Shown: one piece after another, positions 34,571-43,395 of the stretch
Layout: the number at the start of each line of letters is the position of its first letter
Numbering within the stretch: the first letter of the stretch is position 1
Source: JBOGDS01 sp050743075
GTDB lineage: Bacteria; Actinomycetota; Actinomycetes; Jiangellales; Jiangellaceae
Direction: 5' to 3'
Length of the DNA: 64,000 nt
NCBI GenBank assembly: GCA_050743075.1
Contig: JBOGDS010000004.1
Coordinates: forward strand, 14,459-78,458
The notes under the pieces: model-generated
Told to the model about the DNA's origin: nothing
The model's database searches: none
The model's input: the letters and a program-made list of their open reading frames with translations, nothing else
Translations under genes and position numbers: made by a program

Positions 34571-35553
34571 TTCCGGCCGAGGAGATGTTCGGTGACGACC
34601 CGGCCGCCGGCCCTGGCCGCCGTCAACGAGCGCGCCGCGTGCGCACGGAGCACGCGAGACGTCGCGCGCATCAGGGCGCCCGGCGACGGTTGCGCCGACC
34701 GCTCGTACCCCAACTCGTCGAGCACGGGGCCGGCGATGGCCTCGAACCGCGTGACGTCGTCGGTGGCCATCTCCTCCCGCCAGTCCCGCAGACCGGTGGT
34801 CGGGGGGAGGAGGAGCCGCTGGTGGGCCGCCGGAAAGCGGGTGGCCGCGATGACGTCGTCGGCCCGCTCGTGGTGGCGCAGCAGCGCGTCGTCCCAAGGC
34901 AGGCCGAGGAACTGGCAGATCTGGCCGACAACGCGCTCCGGATCGGCGACGAGATCCTCGTAGCGGATCTCGCGGTACCGACCGGACCCCAGGCGCCGGC
35001 CGGCGCGCCGGCCCTGACGGACCCGCCGGCGCCACTCGACGGCGGCGCCCTCGATCGTCGACGGTCCCCAGGCGACGCTGAGATACGAGAGTGCGACATC
35101 GCGGCCGTCGCGGATGATGTGCACGAACCGTGCCTCCGGGAACATCCGCCCGAGCCGGTGCAGGTGCTGCACGTGCATCGGCGTCTTGTCGCCATAGCGA
35201 GGCTTGCCCTGCCCAGCGGCCCACAGCGCGTAGAGCCGCCGCACCGTGTCGGCGAACGTCGACGGCGGCGGGTCCGCGAGGGCGGCCAGGACGGCGTCCT
35301 CGGGAATGCCCCAGCGGCGGAACGACTCGTTGTGCAGGATCAGGTCGGCGCATGCGGCGACGTCGAACCGTCGCGGCCAGCCATAGCGCAGCGCGTAGTG
35401 CGGCCGGGCGAAACGGATGATGAACGAGACCTCGTCGGGAATCGCCAACTCGGGATGCGAGTCGAAGATCGCCCGCACCAGCGTGGTGCCCGAGCGGCCG
35501 CTTCCGACGAAGAAGGGAAAGACGTCCTGCCGGCCGTTCGGGGGCGTCGTCAT
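34567..35553 (-). CDS. Sulfotransferase family protein
   Basis: 328 residues. FFVGSGRSGTTLVRAIFDSH is the PAPS loop, RFVHIIRDGRDVALSYLS the 3'-phosphate site, GDKTPMHVQHLHRLGRMFPEA and IRYEDLVADPERVVGQICQF the other family blocks. It is closely similar in pattern to those at 20319 and 26238. It lies between the GT-A protein (4-base overlap at 35550) and the GNAT gene, within the CDP-sugar operon, so a branched or deoxy sugar of that operon may be its acceptor. Confidence 0.88.
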   Translation of the reverse strand: MTTPPNGRQDVFPFFVGSGRSGTTLVRAIFDSHPELAIPDEVSFIIRFARPHYALRYGWPRRFDVAACADLILHNESFRRWGIPEDAVLAALADPPPSTFADTVRRLYALWAAGQGKPRYGDKTPMHVQHLHRLGRMFPEARFVHIIRDGRDVALSYLSVAWGPSTIEGAAVEWRRRVRQGRRAGRRLGSGRYREIRYEDLVADPERVVGQICQFLGLPWDDALLRHHERADDVIAATRFPAAHQRLLLPPTTGLRDWREEMATDDVTRFEAIAGPVLDELGYERSAQPSPGALMRATSRVLRAHAARSLTAARAGGRVVTEHLLGRK

Positions 35554-36590
35554 CCGGCGGCAGACCCCTTCGCCAGGCGCTTGGCCTGCCGGCGCACCGG
35601 CGCGAGAAGCCGGTGCCGGCGTACGTACGCCACCGGCCCACGCTCGTACCAGGAATGCCCCTCGACGCGGCGCAGCGTCCGGCGCAGGAGCGGCGGCGCG
35701 GGCAGCCGCTCATAGGCCACGCCCAACGCCTCGGCCCGGACCCGGTTGAAGGTGTCGAGAAACGGGTTCAGCGCCTTGCTGGCAGACCGGAACAGGAAGC
35801 CGCGGGTGTCCATCTCGTTGTGGTAATGGAGGACGTACGGGGGCGTCGCCTCGTGGGCGAACAGCGGATGCACCCGCACCGTGGTCGAGAGGTTGGCCGC
35901 GACCGGCAGCGGAACCACCGGGATCCCATCGCCGACGACGGCAAGTGCCAGCGACAGCTGGTTCGTCCAGTGCCGCTCCTTCGCCGGGACGATGGCCGGC
36001 CGGCGCTCGTAGACGTCGAGGACGTCGAAGACCCGCTTGGTCCAGCTCTCGAGCAGCTGCGCACACCTGTCGCGCGGCACGAACAGCACACCGCTGTTGA
36101 AGTACGGGTAGGTCAGCTGCCCCGTGACCGTCGTGACCATGGACCGGCTCGGTGGCACGATGCCAAGCTCGGCGTACAGCGCCGGCCAGCAACCCGGCGG
36201 GTACGGGTCGACATTCTCCGGCTTGATCGCCACTGCGGCCGGGACGGCGTATGTGCTCACGTCGCCGATCACCACCGTGTCGGTGTCGATGGCGAGCAGC
36301 ACGTCGAAGTCGTGCGTCTCGGCGAGCTCGAGCATGCGTAGCTTGTTGCTGGCCGGCGTCCGCGGGTCGAACCGCGGCACGACTCGCACCTCGGCGCCGA
36401 GCTCGGCTAGGCCCCGCTCGTAGCGTGGCTCGACACCCTCGACGAAGTTCACGACCAACGGAGCCTCGCTCAACGTTCCGCCGAAGCGGCGGACCGAGAG
36501 CACCAGGTTCTGTGCCTCCTGGTACCACCGGTCACCGTTCTCCGCCACACAGGAGACGAGCGTCCGAGCCACGGGCGTGATCGTACTCAC
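35550..36590 (-). CDS. Putative GT-A type glycosyltransferase (GT8-like)
   Basis: 346 residues from GTG 36590. VNFVEGVEPRYERGLAELGAEV and NKLRMLELAETHDFDVLLAIDTDTVVIGD give a nucleotide-sugar Rossmann region with an Asp-x-Asp (DTD, about residue 100-102) for metal. TYPYFNSGVLFVPRDR and HYHNEMDTRGFLF are further conserved-looking blocks. It resembles unclassified glycosyltransferases next to sulfotransferases; the donor is unknown. It overlaps the sulfotransferase downstream by four bases. Confidence 0.65.
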   Translation of the reverse strand: MSTITPVARTLVSCVAENGDRWYQEAQNLVLSVRRFGGTLSEAPLVVNFVEGVEPRYERGLAELGAEVRVVPRFDPRTPASNKLRMLELAETHDFDVLLAIDTDTVVIGDVSTYAVPAAVAIKPENVDPYPPGCWPALYAELGIVPPSRSMVTTVTGQLTYPYFNSGVLFVPRDRCAQLLESWTKRVFDVLDVYERRPAIVPAKERHWTNQLSLALAVVGDGIPVVPLPVAANLSTTVRVHPLFAHEATPPYVLHYHNEMDTRGFLFRSASKALNPFLDTFNRVRAEALGVAYERLPAPPLLRRTLRRVEGHSWYERGPVAYVRRHRLLAPVRRQAKRLAKGSAAG

Positions 36591-36608
36591 GGCGATGCCC
36601 GTAGTGCG

Positions 36609-37520
36609 CTATCCAGGTGGGAGAGCGCGGCGGACGACCGTACGGCCGGCGTCGACGACGTTGTCGCCCAGCATCCGCCAGCGACGGCGGGTCCACCGGC
36701 CGAGGGCTGCGTAGGAACGCCAGCGCTCCTCGCGTGGCAGCGGAGCCCGCCGGACGGCGCGCACGTACTCGTAGCCGAGCCGCCAGGTGGGGAACGAGAC
36801 CTTCCCGCTCTTGGCGGTGTCGAACCAGGACAGCAGCTCGCCCTCGCGCCGGGTTCGCCGGACCGACCGTCCGTCGTGCTCTCGGTGCAGGAAGAGCACC
36901 TCCGGCACCTCGGCGAACGGACCGCGCAAGAGCATCTCGCCGAGGTACACCCGGTCCGACGCCGTGAAGGAGCCGAGCAGGCCGGTCTGGAGCATCGTCG
37001 CGCGGCGGGTGACGCCGAACACCTCGATGCAGCCCCGCCGCAGGCGCAGCCAGTCGGCGAAACGCTCGCTCGGCGGCGCATCGGGCGAGGTGAAGCGCAG
37101 GGACCGGGCCCGGTTGTGTCGCACCACCTCGCCGTGCTCGTCGATCCGGCACCGCCGGGTGAAGCTCAGCACCGCCTCCGGGCGATCAACCAGTGCCTGC
37201 ATGCACTCGCCGAGCCAGGTCGGCAGCAGCAGGTCGTCGTGAGCCGCCCACTTGAAGAACGGCCCGTCGGTCGTGTGCACGAGTTGGTTGAAGTTCCACG
37301 CCGCGCCACGGTTGACGTCGTGCCGCACGTACCGCACCCGGGGATCGAGCGCCGCGAACTGCCGGCCGATCTCCTCCGTGCCGTCGGTGGAGGCGTTGTC
37401 GGACACGACCATGGCGAAGTCGCCGTACTTCTGGGCGAGGATCGACTCGACGGCCTCTGCCAGGAAGTGCTCACCGTTGTAGACGGGCAGTCCGATGGTG
37501 AGCGGCGGAACCGCGTTCAC
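36609..37520 (-). CDS. Glycosyltransferase family 2
   Basis: 303 residues from GTG 37520, preceded by GAGGTGATT. TIGLPVYNGEHFLAEAVESI and VVSDNASTDGTEEI are the GT2 N-terminal signature; the metal-binding DxD equivalent is in FFKWAAHDDLLLPTWLG. The C-terminal part (EVLFLHREHDGRSVRRT) is the usual acceptor region. No transmembrane helix is present, so it works at the membrane surface. It sits 11 bp from the methyltransferase gene upstream. Confidence 0.9.
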   Translation of the reverse strand: MNAVPPLTIGLPVYNGEHFLAEAVESILAQKYGDFAMVVSDNASTDGTEEIGRQFAALDPRVRYVRHDVNRGAAWNFNQLVHTTDGPFFKWAAHDDLLLPTWLGECMQALVDRPEAVLSFTRRCRIDEHGEVVRHNRARSLRFTSPDAPPSERFADWLRLRRGCIEVFGVTRRATMLQTGLLGSFTASDRVYLGEMLLRGPFAEVPEVLFLHREHDGRSVRRTRREGELLSWFDTAKSGKVSFPTWRLGYEYVRAVRRAPLPREERWRSYAALGRWTRRRWRMLGDNVVDAGRTVVRRALPPG

Positions 37521-37531
37521 TGATAATCACC

Positions 37532-38707
37532 TCACAGTGCGACCAGATCGGTGTCGACGCCGAGGCCGGCGAGGTCGCGCTTGATCTCGTCCAGGTAGAT
37601 GGGATTCATCGCGATGACAAGCTCAGGTCGATACTCCTGGAGAAAGGCTGGCGGGACAATCCGTTGTGCCGTTCCGGCGATGTACATGCCGTGCTTGTAG
37701 GGATTGACGTCGACGGCGTACTCGACGGCGTCGCCGCCGAGCGCGGTGAGGAACGAGACGCCCTTCGATCCAGCACCCCAGATGACGGTCCGGCCGTTCA
37801 CTTCGGCAACGCGTGACCGCCAGGCCGTCACCTGGCGCCCGTAGCCGTCCGCGAACCGCGCCACGCCCGCCTTCAGGCCGTCGAGGTCGTCCTCCAGCGG
37901 CTGCGGCGGCGTCCCCCGGTCCCCACCGGCGGCCGGCAGCGCCTCGATCAGCAGGTACTGGTCGTCGTACGCCCGTTCCAGGCCTACGACCTCGAAGCCG
38001 GTCGAGCGGAACAGCCGGGCCAGCGACCCCGCGCTGAAGTACGAGCAGTGCTCGTAGTACATGTCCCAGAACGCGACCTCGTCGAGCACCCGCTGCGTGT
38101 CGGGCAGTTCGAACAGAACGACGGTGTCGGTGCGCTCGCCGATGTTCGCCCGCAGCATCCGCATGAACTCGGCCACCGGGTGGATGTGCTCCAGGGTGTG
38201 CCGGCACACGATCGCGTCGGCGACCAGCTCGCTGTACCGGGGTGAGTAGAAGTCGGCGATCCACTCGGCCCGACCAGCCACCGCGGGGTCGATCCGGTCG
38301 ACCGAGACGCCGGGGTCGATGCCCGTCGCCCTGCCCACGCCGGCCTTGATCATCATGGTGAGGAACTCACCCTTGCCGCACCCGATCTCCAGCACGCTGC
38401 GCCCGGCGAGTGCGTGGTCGTCGACCCACCGCCGGGCCAGGTCGCGCGCGAACTGCACGAACCGCGGCGAGTAGGCCTGGGTCTCCTCGTAACGGCCGGA
38501 GTACTCGGCGAGGGCGGGGTCGAACGCGACGTTGGAGATGAAGCTGCATTCCCCGCACCACGCGAGCCGCAGCCGACCCCGCCGGAAAGCGACAGCCTCC
38601 GACCGGTCCGACACGAGCAGGCAGCTGTTGCCCGGGACCGCGGCCTCGTCGTGGAAGACCTCCATTCCGGGAGCGCCGCACGCCGGGCACGGGATGACCT
38701 CGGTCAC
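37532..38707 (-). CDS. Class I SAM-dependent methyltransferase with sugar C-methyltransferase C-domain
   Basis: 391 residues from GTG 38707 (GTGA overlap with the upstream methyltransferase). A zinc-finger-like start CPACG...CGECSFIS is followed by the SAM domain with VLEIGCGKGEFLTMMI and CRHTLEHIHPVAEFM. The C-terminal domain, VIWGAGSKGVSFLTAL and AVDVNPYKHGMYIAGT, matches the Methyltransf_14 domain of sugar C-methyltransferases. A role in methylating a 4-keto-deoxy sugar carbon is plausible; it may equally act as an accessory partner of the paralogue at 38704. Confidence 0.82.
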   Translation of the reverse strand: MTEVIPCPACGAPGMEVFHDEAAVPGNSCLLVSDRSEAVAFRRGRLRLAWCGECSFISNVAFDPALAEYSGRYEETQAYSPRFVQFARDLARRWVDDHALAGRSVLEIGCGKGEFLTMMIKAGVGRATGIDPGVSVDRIDPAVAGRAEWIADFYSPRYSELVADAIVCRHTLEHIHPVAEFMRMLRANIGERTDTVVLFELPDTQRVLDEVAFWDMYYEHCSYFSAGSLARLFRSTGFEVVGLERAYDDQYLLIEALPAAGGDRGTPPQPLEDDLDGLKAGVARFADGYGRQVTAWRSRVAEVNGRTVIWGAGSKGVSFLTALGGDAVEYAVDVNPYKHGMYIAGTAQRIVPPAFLQEYRPELVIAMNPIYLDEIKRDLAGLGVDTDLVAL

Positions 38708-39939
38708 GGGACGACCGCCGGCGTTGGTACCGGGACGACGAACCGCCCTCCACGGGCGACGTACTCCGCCTGCTGCGCAAGGATCTCGTCGGCGAAGTTC
38801 CAGGCCAGCAACAGAACGTAGTCCGGCTGCTCGTCCAGCAACGCCTGCGGTGCACGGATGGGCAGCTGTGCGCCCGGCATGAGCAGGCCCTGCTTGTGGG
38901 GGTTGCGGTCGACGACGAACTCGACCAGGTCGGCGCCGATGTCTGCATAGTTGAGCAGCGTGGCGCCCTTCGCAGCCGCCCCGTAGGCCGCGATCCGGGC
39001 ACCACCGGAGCGCAGCCGGCCGAGCAGGTCGAGCAGCTCGGTGCGCAACCCGGCAACCCGGGCGCCGAAGCACGCGTAGTAGTCGAAGCCGTCGAGTCCG
39101 GATGCCGCCTCGGCTTCCAGGTAGGACGCAACGCTGGCCTGCTGGGTGGGCTTACGGCCGACCGTCCACCGCAGCGTGCCCCCGTGCAGGTCCGGGAAGT
39201 AGTGCACATCGTTGAGGAACAGCCCGTGCCGGCGCATCAGGGTCTCGACCGCGGTGCAGGAGAAATAGCAGAAGTGCTCGTGGTAGACCGTGTCGAACTC
39301 GACCCGGTCGACCAGGTCGCGGACGTACGGGTTCTCGACGGTGATGACACCCTCGTCCGCGACCAGCGTCGCCATGCCGGCGACGAAGCCGTTCAGGTCG
39401 GGGACATGCGCCATGACGTTGTTGGCAATCACGACGTCGGCCCGGTATCCGTCGGCGACCAGCTCGTCGGCCAGGTCGGCGCCGAAGAACCGCTCCAGCG
39501 TGGGCACCCCTGCCCGACGGGCGGCAGCAGCCTGGCCGGGCGCGGGATCGATGCCGAGGACGGGGATGCCTCGTGCGACGAAGTTCCGGAGCATGTACCC
39601 GTCGTTGCTGGCCAGCTCGACGACCAGGCTCTGCGGGCCGAGCTGCCGGGACGTGGCGAGCTCGTCGGCGTGGGCGCGCGAGTGGGCCAGCAGGTGGTCG
39701 GCCCACGACGAGAAGTAGAGGTAATTGTCGACGAAGAGCTGCTGCGGCGGCACCTCGGTCAGGATCTGTACGAGCGTGCAGGTCGGGCAGAACGCGACGG
39801 CCAGCGGGAACCGCTGCTCCGGCTCGCCGGCCCTCTCGGGGTGTACCAGTGCATCGGCGAGCGGGCTCGCGCCAAGGTCGAGGAAAGGCTGCAGGCCGGC
39901 GGCTCCGCACGAGCGGCAGCGGACCGAACCGTCACCCAT
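38704..39939 (-). CDS. Sugar C-methyltransferase (zinc-finger, SAM, C-terminal domains)
   Basis: 411 residues from ATG 39939 (the longer TTG 39981 reading is unlikely). Zinc-binding pairs CRSCG and CPTC lie at about residues 8-11 and 50-53. The SAM domain has VVELASNDGYMLRNFV and NNVMAHVPDLNGFV; YHEHFCYFS is a hallmark of TylC3/NovU-type C3-methyltransferases. The C-domain has IAAYGAAAKGATLLNYADI and VVDRNPHKQGLLMPG. It should add a methyl group to C3 of a nucleotide-bound 4-keto-6-deoxy sugar, giving a branched sugar. It follows the SDR gene with an 8-base overlap. Confidence 0.88.
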   Translation of the reverse strand: MGDGSVRCRSCGAAGLQPFLDLGASPLADALVHPERAGEPEQRFPLAVAFCPTCTLVQILTEVPPQQLFVDNYLYFSSWADHLLAHSRAHADELATSRQLGPQSLVVELASNDGYMLRNFVARGIPVLGIDPAPGQAAAARRAGVPTLERFFGADLADELVADGYRADVVIANNVMAHVPDLNGFVAGMATLVADEGVITVENPYVRDLVDRVEFDTVYHEHFCYFSCTAVETLMRRHGLFLNDVHYFPDLHGGTLRWTVGRKPTQQASVASYLEAEAASGLDGFDYYACFGARVAGLRTELLDLLGRLRSGGARIAAYGAAAKGATLLNYADIGADLVEFVVDRNPHKQGLLMPGAQLPIRAPQALLDEQPDYVLLLAWNFADEILAQQAEYVARGGRFVVPVPTPAVVP

Positions 39940-40975
39940 GGGGAACCGCGGCGGCAGGCACCCAGCGCAGGAGGTCGTCAACGCGGCCCGCGGCGAGCAG
40001 TTCCTTCACCCGGGCGATCCGTTGGAGGCCACTGGTCAGCTGCTCGTGGCTGAGCCCGTAGCGCTGGAAGGCGTGGTAGAGCTCCTGCACCCCGGTGTGG
40101 ACCGTTCTCGTCGGTACCGCAGCCGGGAGCACCTGTTGGAGCTTGGAGCAGTCGACGCGGTAGTTGCGGGTGTCCGGGCCGGCGCCCTCGGCGAACCGGA
40201 TCACGCTGGCGGGCACGACCTCCTCGACGATCGCCGCCACCTCGCTGATCCGGTAGTTCTCAGCGGTGGCACCCACGTTGAACGGCTGGTCGTGGACCAG
40301 CTCGCGCGGTGCCTCCAGCATCACCTGGAAGGCGCGCGCCACGTCGGCGACATGGACCAGCGGACGCCAGGGCGTGCCGTCGCTCCTGAGCAGCACCTCT
40401 CCGGTGACCGCCGCGAACCCGGTGAGGTTGTTGACAACAAGGTCGATCCGCAGCCGCGGTGAGACGCCGTAGACGGTGGCGTTGCGCAAGTAGGTGGGGC
40501 TGAACCGGTCATCGGCCAGCTCGCGCAGGACCTGCTCACTTCGGACCTTCGACTCCCCGTACGGGGTCACCGGCCGGAAGTCGGCGGACTCGCTGATGGG
40601 TTCGTCGCCATGCGCGCCGTACAGGCTGCACGAGGACGAGAACAAGAACCGCGGTACGCCTGCCTGTTTGGCCGCCTTCGCGAGCCGAACGGTCGCGTGG
40701 ACGTTGATGTCGTACGTGCACTCCGGGTTCAGGTCGCCGAGCGGGTCGTTGGACAACCCGGCCAGGTGAACGATGGCGTCGAAGCCCTGCAGGTCGGCCG
40801 GTTCGACATCGCGGACGTCGGCGTGCAGCGCCGGCACCGGCTCCGGCTGCGGGCCGAACTGCGACGTGCCGAACAGCCGGGAGTCGAGCCCGACGACGTC
40901 GTGGCCCGCCCCGACCAGCAGGGGCGTGAGCACCGTTCCGATGTACCCGTCGTGCCCGGTCACCAGGACCTTCAC
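39932..40975 (-). CDS. NAD-dependent epimerase/dehydratase (SDR), CDP-sugar pathway
   Basis: 347 residues from GTG 40975, four bases after the cytidylyltransferase stop. VLVTGHDGYIGTVLTPLL binds NAD(P); SSSCSLYGAHGDEPISES and TPYGESKVRSEQV carry the Ser and YxxxK catalytic residues; LRNATVYGVSPRLRIDLVVNNL is a substrate block. In such operons this protein is the epimerase or ketoreductase that finishes a CDP- or dTDP-deoxysugar. A true CDP-glucose 4,6-dehydratase is not seen nearby, so it could also cover that step. Confidence 0.82.
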   Translation of the reverse strand: MKVLVTGHDGYIGTVLTPLLVGAGHDVVGLDSRLFGTSQFGPQPEPVPALHADVRDVEPADLQGFDAIVHLAGLSNDPLGDLNPECTYDINVHATVRLAKAAKQAGVPRFLFSSSCSLYGAHGDEPISESADFRPVTPYGESKVRSEQVLRELADDRFSPTYLRNATVYGVSPRLRIDLVVNNLTGFAAVTGEVLLRSDGTPWRPLVHVADVARAFQVMLEAPRELVHDQPFNVGATAENYRISEVAAIVEEVVPASVIRFAEGAGPDTRNYRVDCSKLQQVLPAAVPTRTVHTGVQELYHAFQRYGLSHEQLTSGLQRIARVKELLAAGRVDDLLRWVPAAAVPHG

Positions 40976-40979
40976 GTGC

Positions 40980-41756
40980 TCAGCTCCAGACCTTCCACGG
41001 CGGCTTGTCGGCCCACAGGTCCTCGAGCAGTTTCTTGTCCCGGATGGAGTCCATGCACTGCCAGAAGTCGTCGTGCCGGTACGCCATGAGCTGGCCCTCG
41101 GCCGCAAGGCGCTCCAGCGGCTCGCGCTCGAACTGGGTCGCGTCGCCGTCGATGAAGTCGACGACCTCTGGCTCGAGGACGAAGAACGCGCCGTTGATCC
41201 AGCCCTCGGCGAGCTGGGGCTTCTCGGAGAACTCGACGATCCGGTCGCCGTCGAGGTCGAGGTGCCCGTAGCGGGCCTGGGGCCGGACGGCGGTGAGCGT
41301 CGCGACCTTCCCGTGTGACCGATGGAAGTCGAGTAGGGCGTGCAGGTCGACGGTCGACACACCGTCACCCCAGGTGAGGAAGAACGTGTCCGGACCGAGA
41401 TGGGGCACGAGCCGCTTGATCCGTCCACCGGTGTTGGTGGTCTGGCCGGTGTCGACCAGGGTGACCTGCCAGTCGTCCACGCCATCGGCCTGCTCGGCCA
41501 GGTGGCTGACCTTGCCGCTGCGGAAGTCGACGGCGATGTCGGTCATCAGGCTCGCGTAGTCGACGGCCCAGCGCTTGATGATCTCGCCCTTGTAGCCCAG
41601 TGCAATGGCGAACTGGTTGTAGCCGAAGTGGGTGTAGTACTTCATGATGTGCCACAGGATCGGCCGGCCGCCGATCTCGACCATCGGCTTGGGCTTGGTC
41701 TCGGTCTCTTCGGCCAGCCGGCTACCGAGACCACCGGCCAGAATCCCGACCTTCAT
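40980..41756 (-). CDS. rfbF: Glucose-1-phosphate cytidylyltransferase
   Basis: 258 residues from ATG 41756. ILAGGLGSRLAEETETKPKP is the nucleotidyltransferase signature; MVEIGGRPILWHIMKYYTHFGYNQFAIALGYKG and the later FLTWGDGVSTVDLHALLDFH (quoted in pieces) are close to the RfbF family. It makes CDP-glucose from CTP and glucose-1-phosphate, the entry to CDP-3,6-dideoxy and C-branched 6-deoxy sugars. It is first in the reverse operon 41756-33584. The 369 bp upstream contains two hairpins and presumably the operon promoter. Confidence 0.93.
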   Translation of the reverse strand: MKVGILAGGLGSRLAEETETKPKPMVEIGGRPILWHIMKYYTHFGYNQFAIALGYKGEIIKRWAVDYASLMTDIAVDFRSGKVSHLAEQADGVDDWQVTLVDTGQTTNTGGRIKRLVPHLGPDTFFLTWGDGVSTVDLHALLDFHRSHGKVATLTAVRPQARYGHLDLDGDRIVEFSEKPQLAEGWINGAFFVLEPEVVDFIDGDATQFEREPLERLAAEGQLMAYRHDDFWQCMDSIRDKKLLEDLWADKPPWKVWS

Positions 41757-42125
41757 GATTGCCCCCCGGAGCGACGCGCCGACCCTACCGACCCGGCGCT
41801 CACGTCGACAAGCAGAGCAGCGCACGAGTACCCAGGCCCGACCACACTCCCACCCGAGGGAGTGCGTCGCGGGGAATCCGTAGCAAGGCTACGGCCTGCA
41901 GCCGAACGCGATGCCTAGACCGCTGGCACCCTCGCGCAGTTGCCGCTTGGCGGGCGATGCGGTTGTTGCAACGCGCAGGATGGAGATGCATCCCCTGCAC
42001 CCCCGGGGTCGGGCCGGGCAGACGACACGCCACGGCCGCAGGATGCCCCCATGAGGGGAGCGCGGCGGGGAGACTGTCGCCCGACCCGGAGAAATCTCTA
42101 CATACTCGTGCGGCGCTGGTGGGAA
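41757..42125. other. Gene-free divergent interval with two hairpins
   Basis: This stretch separates rfbF from the nuclease-like gene. Two hairpins are visible: CACTCCC/GGGAGTG (41845-41851 with 41858-41864) and CCGTAGC-AAG-GCTACGG (41878-41894, perfect). No convincing ORF or RNA gene was found. The promoters for both flanking genes should be here. Confidence 0.5.
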
Positions 42126-43250
42126 ATGAAAAACCAGGAGGTCCAGCACGGGCGTGGCTTCACAGGCGACAAGACCGCCTGGGTGCGGCTCGCCCGCCGC
42201 GCGATCCTCGACCTTCTCGAGGACGAGCTAGCCGTAGTGCACGCCGAACTGGAGGCGCGACTCTTCGAAGGGGGAGCGCCCGTCGACGGCACGCCGATCC
42301 ACTTCGACCCGCATATCCTCACCGACGCCCTCCGGGAACTCCGGACCCTCGGTGCCGTCAGTGAGATCCCACACATCACGAAAGGTCTTGTCCCGACAAC
42401 CGTCCTCGTCCCCGCCGACCAGCGGCGCCGAGCGACGTACATAAGACAGGCGGTCCGACGCAAAGCCATGCTCTACACAAGATTTCTCAGGCTTGCCAAC
42501 CAGAAGATGGGACCGGTCGGCGAGGAGGTAGTTCGGGCGTCCCTCGTCAACGCTGGCCCTCATTTGAGGCCAATGACAGCGGGCTACGGAGAGGTACACC
42601 GCGTCATGGGAGTCACACTCACCGGTGCGCTCGACTCGGGTGCGTGGCTGCACACTATTGACCCTGCCACGGAGCTTCCTCGGCTTGCGCACGCCCTTCC
42701 GATCGAGACCAAGAACCGACGGCTTGTGCTCTATCCCATCCACAAGGAAGTCCACCAGCTTCTCAGCAAGGCTGCGACGATGCAGGCGAAGCATCCTGCG
42801 TACCCCGTTGTCCCAGTGCTTGTCTGCCGACGCGCCCACCCGTGGCTCTTCTGGATGGCCAAGGATCTTGGGTTCCTGGTTCATGAGACAAAGCGACAAT
42901 TCACGACCCTCATCAAGGGGATCACCGGGCGCCACCTGCAGGAGATACGGGACGAGTTGTTCCTGCGCGATCTGACCCTGGTTACCAAGACCCAGATGCC
43001 CCTGATCAGAGAGTTCTTCGAACGTACCGTCTTGAAGACCGCTCATACGGCTGCCCATCGCTGGTCCGCCGCGGCGCCGGTTGTTTCGGTATACGCCGCG
43101 AAGCTGCGCGTTGACGACGTGGGGTCAGCAACACGGCAGGAGATCATCCGAGATCTGCGCCAACACCTGGAGCAGGTCATGCCCCTTGCCGGCTTCGACG
43201 AGCCGTTCCTGTCCTGGTCTCTACCCGATCTTGAAGACATCCCAGATTGA
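42126..43250 (+). CDS. Unrecognised protein with PD-(D/E)XK nuclease-like core
   Basis: 374 residues from ATG 42126. I do not recognise the family. A helix GEEVVRASLVNAG (132-144), then Asp170 in TGALDSGAW, then E194-T-K196 in LPIETKNRR, follows the helix-Asp-ExK order of restriction-type nuclease cores, and VVPVLVCRRAHPWLFWMAKD resembles the strand after it. The N-terminal half has basic helices (RRRATYIRQAVRRK). Codon use looks less GC-rich than neighbours. It breaks the polysaccharide locus between two divergent units and has no partner methylase. Possibly a solitary nuclease acquired by transfer. Confidence 0.5.
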   Translation: MKNQEVQHGRGFTGDKTAWVRLARRAILDLLEDELAVVHAELEARLFEGGAPVDGTPIHFDPHILTDALRELRTLGAVSEIPHITKGLVPTTVLVPADQRRRATYIRQAVRRKAMLYTRFLRLANQKMGPVGEEVVRASLVNAGPHLRPMTAGYGEVHRVMGVTLTGALDSGAWLHTIDPATELPRLAHALPIETKNRRLVLYPIHKEVHQLLSKAATMQAKHPAYPVVPVLVCRRAHPWLFWMAKDLGFLVHETKRQFTTLIKGITGRHLQEIRDELFLRDLTLVTKTQMPLIREFFERTVLKTAHTAAHRWSAAAPVVSVYAAKLRVDDVGSATRQEIIRDLRQHLEQVMPLAGFDEPFLSWSLPDLEDIPD

Positions 43251-43395
43251 GGACGACCTCTGATCGCGGAATGCTTCGTGCGCGAGAAGATCGTCAGACC
43301 GCGCCGTTCCACCCGACCGGACGCGACCGACCGGAAAACACGGCAGCTGCTCCCCGGACCGTTATCGGCCGCTGCGCACGGCCCATACTTGGGTC

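Noticed and set aside
42126..43250. Prophage gene
   Set aside because: No phage structural, integrase or lysis gene is nearby.
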